Notes: a model not told the origin generated them from the sequence alone. Positions 6,165-12,617 are shown, counted from the stretch's first letter. The stretch is 12,617 nt of DNA from Bryobacterales bacterium (GCA_003142355.1 PLMF01000222.1:1-12617), one strand, 5' to 3'. Numbers and translations: made by a program.

Positions 6165-6497
6165 CTATGCCAGGCCCTCGTCAGTTCCGCTTGCGATGCG
6201 CGCGCGGCGCCGCGTCACTTCGGTCTCGAGTCTGGTTTGCCGGTTCTCAGCTTCCTCGCGAGCGCCTTTCCACGCCTGGACGAGCCGGGGATTCCTCCTA
6301 CATGCCTCTGCAAATCGCGTCGGCAAATCCTGCTCGCTCCATAACGCGGAAGTGCCTTTGGTCGGGTCAACATGCCCGCTCAAGGGCCCCCCGAAGGTTT
6401 CGAGGTTCGGATCTGCGGGGACGTCCAGACGGTCTCCCTCCGCGAGTCGCACAAGCTCCTGGTAGTGCCTGTTGTTGAAATCGAATTCGTCTGCCAT
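6165..6497 (-). CDS. Unknown 110-aa protein
   Basis: Not recognised. It begins MADEFDFNNRHYQELVRLAEGDRLDVPADP. A middle region (PLSGHVDPTKGTSALWSEQDLPTRFAEACRRNPRLV) and a highly charged C-terminal helix (WKGAREEAENRQTRLETEVTRRRARI) follow. There is no membrane segment or enzyme motif. The start at 6497 is chosen over the longer frame to 6572 because a strong AAGGAG lies 5-6 nt before it and the extra residues look like read-through of the leader. It is the first gene of the block running to 4546. A TTGCAG-N4-CTGCAA palindrome lies about 100 bp upstream. Confidence 0.82.
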   Translation of the reverse strand: MADEFDFNNRHYQELVRLAEGDRLDVPADPNLETFGGPLSGHVDPTKGTSALWSEQDLPTRFAEACRRNPRLVQAWKGAREEAENRQTRLETEVTRRRARIASGTDEGLA

Positions 6498-6599
6498 AAA
6501 AACTCCTTTTTTTTCGTGGCCGAAGTGAAAGCGCCGGCGGATGCGCTCCTGGGATTCGGCCTCGCTCGCCAATCTTCCGCTTAACGAGCCCCATACTCA

Positions 6600-6617
6600 T
6601 TGCAGGCGTCTGCAAAA
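6600..6617. promoter_or_regulatory. Palindromic operator-like site 1 (TTGCAG-N4-CTGCAA)
   Basis: TTGCAGGCGTCTGCAAAA is the exact reverse complement of 6686-6703. The 6-bp arms TTGCAG/CTGCAA flank four bases, typical of a dimeric HTH repressor site. It lies upstream of the 6497 gene. Both copies are preceded by ACTCAT. Confidence 0.6.
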
Positions 6618-6685
6618 CGTGGCCGGAGTGAGGCGCGCCGGCCGAAGACATGTACCGGAGCTTCCGCCAGCGCGCCCCGCACTCA

Positions 6686-6703
6686 TTTTGCAGACGCCTG
6701 CAA
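6686..6703. promoter_or_regulatory. Palindromic operator-like site 2
   Basis: TTTTGCAGACGCCTGCAA, the reverse complement of site 1, starts 86 bp from it and lies just past the stop of the 308-aa HTH gene (stop codon at 6710-6712). It is A-rich on both flanks but lacks a usable T-tract after a long GC stem, so an operator is favoured over a terminator. Confidence 0.55.
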
Positions 6704-6709
6704 AAACCC

Positions 6710-7636
6710 CTATTCCTCCAACAGCCCTTTCAAAAACTCTTCGTGGGCTTCGCGGGCCGCCGCCGCCTCGGAGCCAAACAGCCCCGGAAAGTCCAAATCC
6801 GGCAGCGGAGGCAAGCCCATCTGCTGTGCCCGGCGAATCAGGTCCTCGCACCAGCCCCTCAGAAGTAGGTTGAACAGGCTGATTGGATAGACGACGTGCC
6901 AGAGTGTCGGGACTTCGCAGTATTCATCAGGAATCCGACCAGAGGTAAACTCCAAAAAATATTCCCGAACACTTTCACAGAGGCGCCTTGCTACGACGGC
7001 AGCGCCTTTCCTCCACCCGGTCTCGAACACGCCTGGTCCTTCCCGGTACGTCTGGCCCGGCCACTGATAGCTCTCGCAAAGCCCGGAGCCTCGGGAAAAG
7101 AGTCGGCGCGCGTGTTCAGCGTCCGAACCAAACCGCTCAGCAAAGATAATCTCGGGAATCACCGCGAATCCCAACTGGCGGCCCCAGGCCAGCTCCATTT
7201 CGCAGCATCTGGGCATCAGCCCTTCGGCCACGCCGCCCGGCAAAAACCGATAGGCCATCACGTCTTGATCGAGCGCCGCCTTAAAGGGATCGCCGGCGCA
7301 AATAGTAGCGAAGGCCGAAACCGCCACCGAACAGATGCGGTAGCCCGTCATGACTGCGCCATTATCGGCACCGAGCCGATACTCGCCTCGATCCTGTGGA
7401 GCGGGCGCCACAGGCGAAGCCGGCCCCGCCGCTGTCCGTTGGGGTGTACCAGCGGGCGTAGCACAATAGCGGAGACCGACATTGTCACGGACCCAGCAGA
7501 GCGCCTGCTCGCGATTGATGCGGCCGTCCGGCATAGTAGAAAGGCCGCGCTTCAGGTACTGGCTCACCCGCGCCTTACTCACTCCCAGGACTCCGGCCAG
7601 CTCGGTTTTCGTTACGATTTCCTTTGGGCGACCCAC
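6710..7636 (-). CDS. HTH protein with Nu1/terminase-small-subunit-like N-terminus
   Basis: A 308-aa protein. Residues 1-52 form a compact helix-turn-helix: GRPKEIVTKTELAGVLGVSK, then RVSQYLKRGL, then DGRINREQALCWVRDNV. The last part reads like the wing and helix of MerR/Nu1-type domains. Such domains start many phage terminase small subunits, which bind DNA at packaging sites, and also act as regulators. A Pro/Ala linker (60-82) leads to a large C-terminal region of unknown type with many cysteines and aromatic residues (AELAWGRQLGFAVIPE region, CESVREYFLEFTSGR, LWHVVYPISLFNLLLRGWCEDLIRRA). The GTG start at 7636 has AGGAG 6 nt upstream. No large terminase is present, so it would have to act with a helper phage if it is a TerS. 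Otherwise it is a candidate element regulator, perhaps binding the nearby palindromes. Confidence 0.85.
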   Translation of the reverse strand: MGRPKEIVTKTELAGVLGVSKARVSQYLKRGLSTMPDGRINREQALCWVRDNVGLRYCATPAGTPQRTAAGPASPVAPAPQDRGEYRLGADNGAVMTGYRICSVAVSAFATICAGDPFKAALDQDVMAYRFLPGGVAEGLMPRCCEMELAWGRQLGFAVIPEIIFAERFGSDAEHARRLFSRGSGLCESYQWPGQTYREGPGVFETGWRKGAAVVARRLCESVREYFLEFTSGRIPDEYCEVPTLWHVVYPISLFNLLLRGWCEDLIRRAQQMGLPPLPDLDFPGLFGSEAAAAREAHEEFLKGLLEE

Positions 7637-7650
7637 CTCAAACTCCTCTC

Positions 7651-7671
7651 CTAAACTGTTTAGACTGAACT
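7651..7671. promoter_or_regulatory. Palindrome in the leader of the HTH gene
   Basis: CTAAACTGTTTAG (7651-7663) is a perfect 13-bp palindrome 15 bp before the GTG start. A related imperfect site, TGAACTGTT (7666-7674), follows. It may be an autoregulatory operator; the binding protein is unknown. Confidence 0.45.
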
Positions 7672-7814
7672 GTTAACCTCGATTTCACAAGGCCTGATAC
7701 TCGCGCGATGCCACCATTGAACCCGCGGGCCTTGACCGTCAACCCAGTACCTTTTTCTTCCAGTCCCACCCTCTTTTGCAGACGCGGGCGCTCCATCACT
7801 TCGGGCGACGGTGC

Positions 7815-8102
7815 CTATTCGTGCTCGCGCTCAGCGTTCAGCACAGGTGTGGACGGCCTGTTTACATACACGCGGTCATTGCGGGCCAAGTCGTCCGGAT
7901 GATCCCTATACAGCGCCACCTCAAGATCCATCACCACGCCGTGAATACGCCAACTCGCTGAGATCAACCGTAACTGCAACTTCTTGATCAAGCCGTCGTT
8001 CATAATCCGCAGCATCGCGCTAAGGTGCGAATCGATCTCACGCGTGTGCTCAGCCAGTTGCCGATGATCGTCGATACTGAGTCTTTTCGTAGTTCTCGCC
8101 AT
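7815..8102 (-). CDS. Small unknown helical protein (95 aa)
   Basis: Not recognised. The sequence is almost wholly helical and charged: MARTTKRLSIDDHRQLAEHTREIDSHLSAMLRIMND, then LIKKLQLRLISASWRIHGVVMDLEVALYRDHPDD. No membrane segment is evident. The ATG at 8102 follows GGGGTG by 5 nt. A TTG at 8117 in the same frame is less likely because it lies in the hairpin loop. The gene lies directly downstream of the iteron array, and the Shine-Dalgarno falls in a CCCCGC-AAA-GCGGGG hairpin whose other side runs into an iteron-like unit. This placement suggests a role in replication or copy control, but nothing in the protein shows it. Confidence 0.75.
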   Translation of the reverse strand: MARTTKRLSIDDHRQLAEHTREIDSHLSAMLRIMNDGLIKKLQLRLISASWRIHGVVMDLEVALYRDHPDDLARNDRVYVNRPSTPVLNAEREHE

Positions 8103-8109
8103 ACGTACA

Positions 8110-8124
8110 CCCCGCAAAGCGGGG
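8110..8124 (-). promoter_or_regulatory. Hairpin over the ribosome binding site
   Basis: CCCCGC-AAA-GCGGGG (plus strand, 8110-8124) places the minus-strand GGGG of the Shine-Dalgarno for the 8102 start in a 6-bp GC stem. It could limit translation, and GGGGAGTCA (8121-8129) ties it to the iterons. Confidence 0.4.
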
Positions 8125-8372
8125 AGTCAGCCACTTTCGATAACTCCCCTTCGCAACTAACTGAAACAAAAACACCTTAACTCTCAGCGGGGAGTTAGGG
8201 GAATCATTACGGGTTCAATCTCGCCTGCGCGTATGCGCGTGCGCGCGTGGAACGCAGTATACAAATCTAACTCCCCTAACTCCCCAACTAACAGTAAACC
8301 CCTGAGCGCTTAGGGACAAAGACCGGGGAGTTACTAAATCGCCTGATTCCCCGCTAACTCCCCTAACTCCCC
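8121..8372. repeat. Iteron-like array, probable replication origin
   Basis: Seven perfect copies of the 9-bp unit TAACTCCCC or its complement GGGGAGTTA occur within 232 bp: 8141-8149, 8189-8197, 8268-8276, 8277-8285, 8325-8333, 8355-8363 and 8364-8372. A one-mismatch copy lies at 8121-8129. Two pairs are in direct head-to-tail tandem and others are inverted. An AT-richer stretch (about 8252-8270) lies in the middle. The array abuts the replication gene, and the last unit contains its stop codon, a usual place for an iteron origin. No DnaA box was recognised. Confidence 0.8.
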
Positions 8373-10789
8373 GCGCCAATTCCCCACATCTGCGCGTGAT
8401 GACTGATCCCATCTCTGCGCAAAAAAATCTGACTATCACCGAACCGCCGGTCGCAGTGCTCAGCGAACAGCTTCCCGGCGCGGCGCTGAAAGAATCCGAA
8501 CCGGTCTGAGACCTCTGCGAGATAGTCAGGTAATGCCCGCCGCACGTCCTCGGCTTCATGGCTCAGTTCGCTGCCACCGAATGCGTTATCGGCCCGCTCA
8601 TCCATCCGGCGTTTCAGATCGGCAAGGCTGAACGGCTCGCCACAGAAGACTTCCTGCAAAACCTGCAAGAAACGCTCCCACTGCCCCGCCTCTGCATCGG
8701 CCTCATCCCGCAGCTCAGAAGCATTCTCCAAAAACCCGACAATGCCAGCGTGCTCCAATATGCCGCCAATCGTGGCAGACCACGATTCAAAACTCCCCAA
8801 CGGCCGCCGCTGCGAACCCGGCTTACCCGCGGCGTACCAGGCCCTTGCCAGAGTCAACAGCGCCGCCACCAATTCCGGCCGCCGCGCACTCACCCAAGCC
8901 TTCAAGTCGGGAATCCTAAAATCACTGCGATCCTCCGGCCGTGACGTCTTGGCGTCAAGTTTGATCCAGTAACAGCGGCGGGGTAGATCGCCGCCGATCC
9001 GCAAGTTGTTGCCAGTTGCAATCCACGCGCATCGAACCGGAACCAGGATCTGCTGATGCGTTCGGAAAGCCCGATCCGCGTGTGTCGTCTCCGTCAGTGC
9101 TTTTGCTAAATCGCCGCTGTCCAGACGCCGCATAACGTTGTCGAAGATCACCACCGGCGCCATCGATACCAAAACCGTCGTCAAAACTTTTCGCAACTCT
9201 TCCTCGTCACGCGGCAAGCTGCACATCTCGGCGGGCGCCCCGGTGGAGATCATTGCAACCAGCTCCGCAAGTAGACTTTTTCCAGTCCCGGCCTGCGGAG
9301 CGGTCAAAAGACCCAGCGGTATCGGTCCTCGAATTACAGGCCGCACGAGCGGCGTCACCAGCAGGGCAATTGCGTTAGCCCTACTGCTTTGCTCGGCAAA
9401 AGGGAAGCCTTCGAGCATCTCATCGATCAGACTCTTCGCGATTTCCACATGATCGCCGCTCGGGTTGTCTGCAATAGCCGGCAAACGAAATCCCGGCTCC
9501 GGACTGTAGTACAGTTTGGTCTGCTCGTCGTAACCCGGCTCCGCAACAATGCTGCCATCATCCCGAATCACCGGAACGCCCACAATTCCTTCAAGGATGG
9601 GAAATCGAAGCACCCCGGGAGCAAGAGCCAGCAGAACCTCGCCTACATCTCGAGGCGGAAAGCACGAAACCAAGCCCTTGACGGTCCTTTTCCGGAAATT
9701 AGCAATCCGCGTTAAGTCGCCCCGCAACACCGCTTCTGTAACTTCCCGGCCAACCCGACGCCCAATTTCATTTACCACCACCTCAAACATTCGCCCTGAC
9801 TGAACGAAGTACCGGGGTGGATCATTAGCCCCGTGAAGAGCCGTCAAACAATCGTCCACCTCCTCGCGAAGCTCCCGGCCGCCCACCAGAATAACTGGGA
9901 GTTCCGAACCGTAGTCACCATCGCCAGTCTCCGGCGGAACCGGGGCATTCGGCGGTCCAGCGGGAGGCGGCATCGAGATCACTCGCCGCGGGCCAGCTTC
10001 ACGCGTGCAGATCCAATCCACCAACTCTCGCACGACAGCCTCAGGTTTCGGAGGCTTACAGCGCTGCGCATTGACAGCAACCGCCGCGGCATAGATCTCA
10101 GCCCGATCCATGCCCCGGGCCCGGTATTGGGCCACCACCGATTGCAGATAGGCGTACCGGCTGCCCTCAGAGATGGTCTTCTGTTCGTTCAGATCCGCTT
10201 TCGGCTTGGTCCGCGGTGGAGTGCCGGAGCCGCCTGTGATTGCAGCGTATAACCGACAAACGTCGGATTGATGATCCTCCACCTGGAGAGGTGCGCTTCT
10301 GAATCCGCGGCCAGTTGCCGTAAAGAACCGGCCGGAATCATAGATCTCGATGCCCCCGTTCTCGCGGTCAACGCGCCGCCCCGGGCCTTCGAGACGAGCC
10401 TTCGTGAAGATTTTCAACCCCCTGCCGGATGGGGATATCTCCATGTACGTGTCCGCGAAAGCCTCGATAATCGGCTGCGCCCACGATACGACCGCGCCGC
10501 TCGGATCCAAGCAACCATCAAGGTCGAGGCCAGCAAATGGATCCGTGGACGAAAAGACGAACCCGATTCCCCGATAACGGGCCGGCGCCGCCCGCCAGGC
10601 CATGATGACGGCGTCATAGGGACTCCACGTTGTGGGATCGTCAGTCTTCGCCCTGCGCCCGCAAGGCTGATATGGAACCTTGGTATGCTTGCCGTTCCGC
10701 AGCTCCTCAGCCCAAAGAACAAATTGGTCGCGTTCGGTGAGATCGGCAGGAAGCCGCGGAATCGAAATTTTCGCCGCGGGCGCGCTCAC
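8363..10789 (-). CDS. PrimPol-helicase replication protein
   Basis: An 808-aa phage/plasmid-type replication protein. The N-terminal PrimPol-like domain (about 15-185) carries FAGLDLDGC with the metal-binding aspartates D89 and D91, then ISPSGRGLKIF (118-128) and GGIEIYDSGRFFTATG (145-160), motifs of archaeo-eukaryotic primases. A linker and a domain of unclear type (about 200-450) follow. The AAA+/helicase-like domain has Walker A APQAGTGKS (497-505, K504), a Walker-B-like VVIFDN (546-551, a single acidic residue), a sensor-1-like ATGNN (591-595) and arginines R604/R605 in DLPRRCYW. A helical C-terminus (about 690-808) completes it. The GTG start at 10789 has only a weak GGTGGA before it. 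Walker B lacks the usual second acid. An operator-like palindrome lies 41 bp upstream, and the stop codon is inside an iteron. Confidence 0.93.
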   Translation of the reverse strand: MSAPAAKISIPRLPADLTERDQFVLWAEELRNGKHTKVPYQPCGRRAKTDDPTTWSPYDAVIMAWRAAPARYRGIGFVFSSTDPFAGLDLDGCLDPSGAVVSWAQPIIEAFADTYMEISPSGRGLKIFTKARLEGPGRRVDRENGGIEIYDSGRFFTATGRGFRSAPLQVEDHQSDVCRLYAAITGGSGTPPRTKPKADLNEQKTISEGSRYAYLQSVVAQYRARGMDRAEIYAAAVAVNAQRCKPPKPEAVVRELVDWICTREAGPRRVISMPPPAGPPNAPVPPETGDGDYGSELPVILVGGRELREEVDDCLTALHGANDPPRYFVQSGRMFEVVVNEIGRRVGREVTEAVLRGDLTRIANFRKRTVKGLVSCFPPRDVGEVLLALAPGVLRFPILEGIVGVPVIRDDGSIVAEPGYDEQTKLYYSPEPGFRLPAIADNPSGDHVEIAKSLIDEMLEGFPFAEQSSRANAIALLVTPLVRPVIRGPIPLGLLTAPQAGTGKSLLAELVAMISTGAPAEMCSLPRDEEELRKVLTTVLVSMAPVVIFDNVMRRLDSGDLAKALTETTHADRAFRTHQQILVPVRCAWIATGNNLRIGGDLPRRCYWIKLDAKTSRPEDRSDFRIPDLKAWVSARRPELVAALLTLARAWYAAGKPGSQRRPLGSFESWSATIGGILEHAGIVGFLENASELRDEADAEAGQWERFLQVLQEVFCGEPFSLADLKRRMDERADNAFGGSELSHEAEDVRRALPDYLAEVSDRFGFFQRRAGKLFAEHCDRRFGDSQIFLRRDGISHHAQMWGIGAGS

Positions 10790-10829
10790 AGTTCCACCCC
10801 ATCCTCGAAAAGAGCCCGCGATGCCGCAG

Positions 10830-10846
10830 TTGCAGGCATCTGCAAA
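10830..10846. promoter_or_regulatory. Palindromic operator-like site 3, upstream of the replication gene
   Basis: TTGCAGGCATCTGCAAA has the same TTGCAG/CTGCAA arms and spacing as the sites at 6600 and 6686 and differs from the first in one internal base. It lies 41 bp upstream of the replication gene start, where a repressor or activator could control replication. Confidence 0.6.
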
Positions 10847-10945
10847 TCGAACGGAAAGATCGCCGAGGCCTGTTCTATGGGATTCGAAGCTCTAAGTATC
10901 CAAAACATTGCTGTGAAAACCACCCAGAGCACAGGGTCGAGTTGC

Positions 10946-11347
10946 TTAGATCAGAACCCCGTACCGTGGCCCTACTCGATACGCGCGATGACACCCCACC
11001 CGCCCACATGTCGGGTGTATCCTGTTGCCGACCTTCGGCTGTATCGCACCCTTGGGAGGCGCGCCCGGCAACAGCTTCCGCGAGTCCTGCTGTACGCTGG
11101 CCGGTCGCGCATCTGATGGCGCCGTGAGTCCAACAGACCGAAGATAAGCACCTGCCGGGCCCCTCCAAAGCTGAAAACAGCCCTGCACTATGCCTCGTTC
11201 GGCGCTTTCGCGCGTGACCGTGCAGATCAGCTTGCCATCGCGGGCGCGGAGATCATAGCGGGGATTACTGAGAGACACAACTCCCGCTTCCGCCGGACTG
11301 AGCCGGATGTCTTGGGGCGGCCGCGCGATCGGTGGCCCGGTGTTCAC
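10946..11347 (-). CDS. Unknown small protein (133 aa), coupled to the AlpA-like gene
   Basis: Not recognised. The GTG start at 11347 overlaps the TGA stop of the preceding gene by 4 nt (GTGA), a classic sign of translational coupling and the main reason to call it real. The first 75 residues look protein-like: VVSLSNPRYDLRARDGKLICTVTRESAERG, a beta-rich stretch, then CFQLWRGPAGAYLRSVGL. The last 50 (from about DARPASV) are Arg/Gly/Pro-rich and could be a frame extended by chance or a disordered tail. No domain could be named. It precedes the replication gene by a 156-nt gap that carries an operator-like palindrome. Confidence 0.6.
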   Translation of the reverse strand: MNTGPPIARPPQDIRLSPAEAGVVSLSNPRYDLRARDGKLICTVTRESAERGIVQGCFQLWRGPAGAYLRSVGLTAPSDARPASVQQDSRKLLPGAPPKGAIQPKVGNRIHPTCGRVGCHRAYRVGPRYGVLI

Positions 11348-11583
11348 GCGACGGCCCCGCCGTTGGAGGCGGTCCCGCGGATTATGGCCTCCACTTCCTG
11401 CAAATCATAGAGGATTTTGCCGCCGGCCTTGTAATGTGGAAATCGCTCCCGGCCTAAGAGCCGGTCCTTTTGGAGCGTTTTGGGGCGAATTCCGGTGATT
11501 TGATAAACATCGCGTTCCGACCCAAAACGGCGGTTTAAGGTTTCGCGCTCCAATTTCCGAGAACTTCCGCTTCCAGTTGCCAT
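11344..11583 (-). CDS. AlpA/excisionase-like HTH protein
   Basis: A 79-aa protein with a MerR-like winged helix-turn-helix of the AlpA/Xis type: RFGSERDVYQITGIRPKTLQKDRLLGRERFPHYKAGGKILYDLQEVEAIIRG (about 19-70). The run of helix, turn, recognition helix (RPKTLQKDRL), a wing with FPHYKAGGKILY and a closing helix is typical. Such proteins act as excisionases or as activators of integrase and excision in islands and satellites. The ATG at 11583 lacks a clear Shine-Dalgarno, and a TTG at 11613 in the same frame is no better supported. It overlaps the next gene by 4 nt and follows the 213-aa gene after 82 nt. Far from the integrase in the linear map, but close to it in the circular form. Confidence 0.8.
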   Translation of the reverse strand: MATGSGSSRKLERETLNRRFGSERDVYQITGIRPKTLQKDRLLGRERFPHYKAGGKILYDLQEVEAIIRGTASNGGAVA

Positions 11584-11665
11584 GTTTCTACGGTATGCCG
11601 CACGGCAACGCAAGTCACTGAAGTTTATCTGCGGTTTTGCCCGGACTGGAACTGCGGAACGGCGA

Positions 11666-12307
11666 CTACCCCTGAAGAAAGTCGTTTATCGCGTCCCTGT
11701 TCTGGGGATGCGTGGCACTGACTTTGCCCGCTTTGATCGCATAGATCTGTCGAGGGGACATAAGGGTCCCGTGTGCCAGATCGTCGATGCTAATCCCTCG
11801 GTCGCAGATCAGTCGGCCTACCGCCCTTCCCCACTCTTTCGGATCGCGTTTCCAGGTTTCTTCGAGATCAAGAACTTCATCCGCCATGTAGTGGGCAACC
11901 AACTGTTCACGAAGTTCCCGTTCGTTGAATGGGTGCCACCACTCCGGGATGCGTTCACGGCGAAGTTCAACAGCCCAGACTGTCTCGCGAGACACACGGA
12001 TAAAATGAAACAGGTGCCGACGCAACAAGACCCTAGCCCGTCGCGAGCACCCCATGCCACTCCTCACGAGCGCTACCACCGAATTCTCGGCCTCGATTTC
12101 AACATGAACTCGCAGCAAATGGAAAAGATCTCCCGCTAACCTGGTAAACCTTTGGCAGGTTTCTTCGGAGCCGCGGAAGCGACTTGCTTCCCTAGCCCAG
12201 TCCTCGATACCGGCGCGGAGATCCCTTACTGCTTGCTCGGATTCCTCAATGTATCTTTGAAGAGCCGGCGGGCTCAGGTGAGAGCTCAGGTAAGGGCAGT
12301 GTTCCAT
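11666..12307 (-). CDS. Unknown 213-aa protein with C-terminal HTH-like segment
   Basis: Not recognised. The first two thirds are helical and rich in aromatic and arginine residues (PPALQRYIEESEQAVRDLRAG, RFTRLAGDLFHLLRVHVEIEAE, VLLRRHLFHFIRVSRETVWAVELRRERIPEWWHPF). The end, residues about 161-213 (RAVGRLICDRGISIDDLAHG, then MSPRQIYAIKAGKVSATHPQ), has the spacing of an XRE-like helix-turn-helix. The start at 12307 is chosen because AGAGG lies about 6 nt upstream; the longer frame to 12346 has no such site. A possible -10 (TATACT, minus strand, 12403-12398) lies upstream with a weak -35. First gene of the replication module and nearest to the right end, a usual place for a regulator. Confidence 0.75.
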   Translation of the reverse strand: MEHCPYLSSHLSPPALQRYIEESEQAVRDLRAGIEDWAREASRFRGSEETCQRFTRLAGDLFHLLRVHVEIEAENSVVALVRSGMGCSRRARVLLRRHLFHFIRVSRETVWAVELRRERIPEWWHPFNERELREQLVAHYMADEVLDLEETWKRDPKEWGRAVGRLICDRGISIDDLAHGTLMSPRQIYAIKAGKVSATHPQNRDAINDFLQG

Positions 12308-12594
12308 CGCTTTCCTCTCTCGCGATTCCCAAGTGAAGGCCGCCAACGGAAGGGATGCTCCGCTTGTCGCCTGGCCGGGCTAGGCGGCTCGATTCCAGTA
12401 TACCGCCTGTGGCAAGAAGGAAAACAGAACTATCGGTGGATGTTTTTGGAGTTTTGTGGGGGATTTTGTGGGGGGAAGGGTGGAAAAAGCGGGGTAAAAC
12501 GGAGTAATTTAGCGCATTAAGTTTGGTCGCCCAAGTTATAGGCACAGCGTTACTTATATTGTGTTTTCAGTAACTTGAGACAAGGCCGGAATAC
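12308..12594. other. Right-end non-coding region
   Basis: No convincing gene. It holds the possible promoter of the 12307 gene, the 20-bp end repeat at 12454-12473 and an AT-rich tract (about 12500-12580) before the att core. The minus-strand frame across it is proline- and serine-rich and unsupported. This is where integrase and excisionase would be expected to bind. Confidence 0.5.
12454..12473. repeat. Right end repeat, possible integrase arm site
   Basis: Exact 20-bp copy of 589-608, in the same orientation, 121 bp from the att core. A further degenerate unit (TTTTTGGAG, near 12442) precedes it, so the TTGTGGGG series may have three members with a period near 12 bp here. Confidence 0.6.
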
Positions 12595-12617
12595 GCTTAA
12601 AAGGCACATGCTCTACC
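12595..12617. repeat. att core, right copy
   Basis: The last 23 bp of the window repeat 495-517 exactly. Not a whole tRNA: only the portion from the anticodon loop to the D-loop is inside the window. The original host 5' end of the tRNA would be expected just beyond, which cannot be seen. Confidence 0.88.

Larger units (their letters stand above)
495..12617. mobile_element. Integrative element of about 12.1 kb in tRNA-Lys, possibly a phage satellite
   Basis: The element is bounded by identical 23-bp att copies at 495-517 and 12595-12617. It encodes a tyrosine integrase at the left end. At the right end are a PrimPol-helicase replication protein, iteron-like repeats and an AlpA-like HTH protein. 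Nearly all genes lie on the minus strand. No capsid, tail, portal, large terminase, relaxase or type IV secretion gene is seen. Size and content fit a phage satellite (PICI-like) or an integrative plasmid. The boundaries are well supported and the class is inference. The right att copy may extend past the window. Confidence 0.85.

Noticed and set aside
6686..6706. Palindrome after the HTH gene as an intrinsic terminator
   Set aside because: The minus-strand stem is followed by AAAATG rather than a T-tract, and a near-identical palindrome lies before the replication gene, so an operator fits better.
8121..8372. Iteron array as a CRISPR array
   Set aside because: Units are 9 bp, occur in both orientations and have irregular spacing, which does not fit CRISPR repeats.
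10268..11116. Plus-strand frame of 282 codons over the start of the replication gene
   Set aside because: Antisense to the PrimPol motifs and the coupled small ORF, with a proline- and arginine-rich translation without domains.
12246..12545. Minus-strand frame of 99 codons at the right end
   Set aside because: Proline- and serine-rich, overlaps the start of the 213-aa gene and the end repeat, and lacks a Shine-Dalgarno.
12595..12617. A second tRNA-Lys gene at the right end
   Set aside because: Only 23 bp are present in the window and the sequence to the left does not match the tRNA 3' half, so it is an att copy, not a whole gene.

Overview
The window holds an almost complete integrative element of about 12.1 kb inserted in a tRNA-Lys(TTT) gene. 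Left of about position 495 is host chromosome: the 3' part of the tRNA and a frameshifted MNT-type nucleotidyltransferase gene. A 23-bp stretch of the tRNA (495-517) recurs exactly at 12595-12617, the last bases of the window, so both ends of the element are visible. The DNA is GC-rich. The style of the proteins (a GRPK-type helix-turn-helix protein, a DUF2513-like protein, a PrimPol-helicase replication protein) would suit a soil bacterium such as an Acidobacteriota, but that is a weak guess from memory.

Layout. The left module reads leftwards in one tight series: a small ribbon-helix-helix (RHH) protein, a DUF2513-like protein, a protein with a possible ADP-ribosyltransferase fold, the tyrosine integrase, and then the tRNA itself, which starts only 4 nt after the integrase stop. 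The series starts at a back-to-back promoter pair (2724-2826) with overlapping -35 boxes and a 16-bp inverted repeat. The only plus-strand gene of the element (309 aa, unknown) reads away from the same promoter region. A repeat- and hairpin-rich region without a convincing gene follows (3757-4213).

The middle (4214-8102) carries unknown small and medium genes, all on the minus strand, most with clear Shine-Dalgarno sequences, and a 308-aa protein with an N-terminal helix-turn-helix like that of phage terminase small subunits (Nu1 type). The right module (8103-12307) looks like replication: iteron-like 9-bp repeats, an 808-aa PrimPol plus AAA+ helicase-like protein, a coupled small ORF, an AlpA/excisionase-like HTH protein and a possible second HTH protein at the head of the module.

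No capsid, tail, large terminase, relaxase or conjugation gene is visible. Integrase, AlpA-like protein, primase-helicase, iterons and a TerS-like protein in about 12 kb resemble the layout of phage satellites (PICI-like), though an integrative plasmid is also possible. Three palindromes of the type TTGCAG-N4-CTGCAA, one upstream of the replication gene and two between the middle genes, suggest one regulator acting across the element. The element supplies the 5' part of the tRNA, so host tRNA-Lys expression would depend on transcription from within it.
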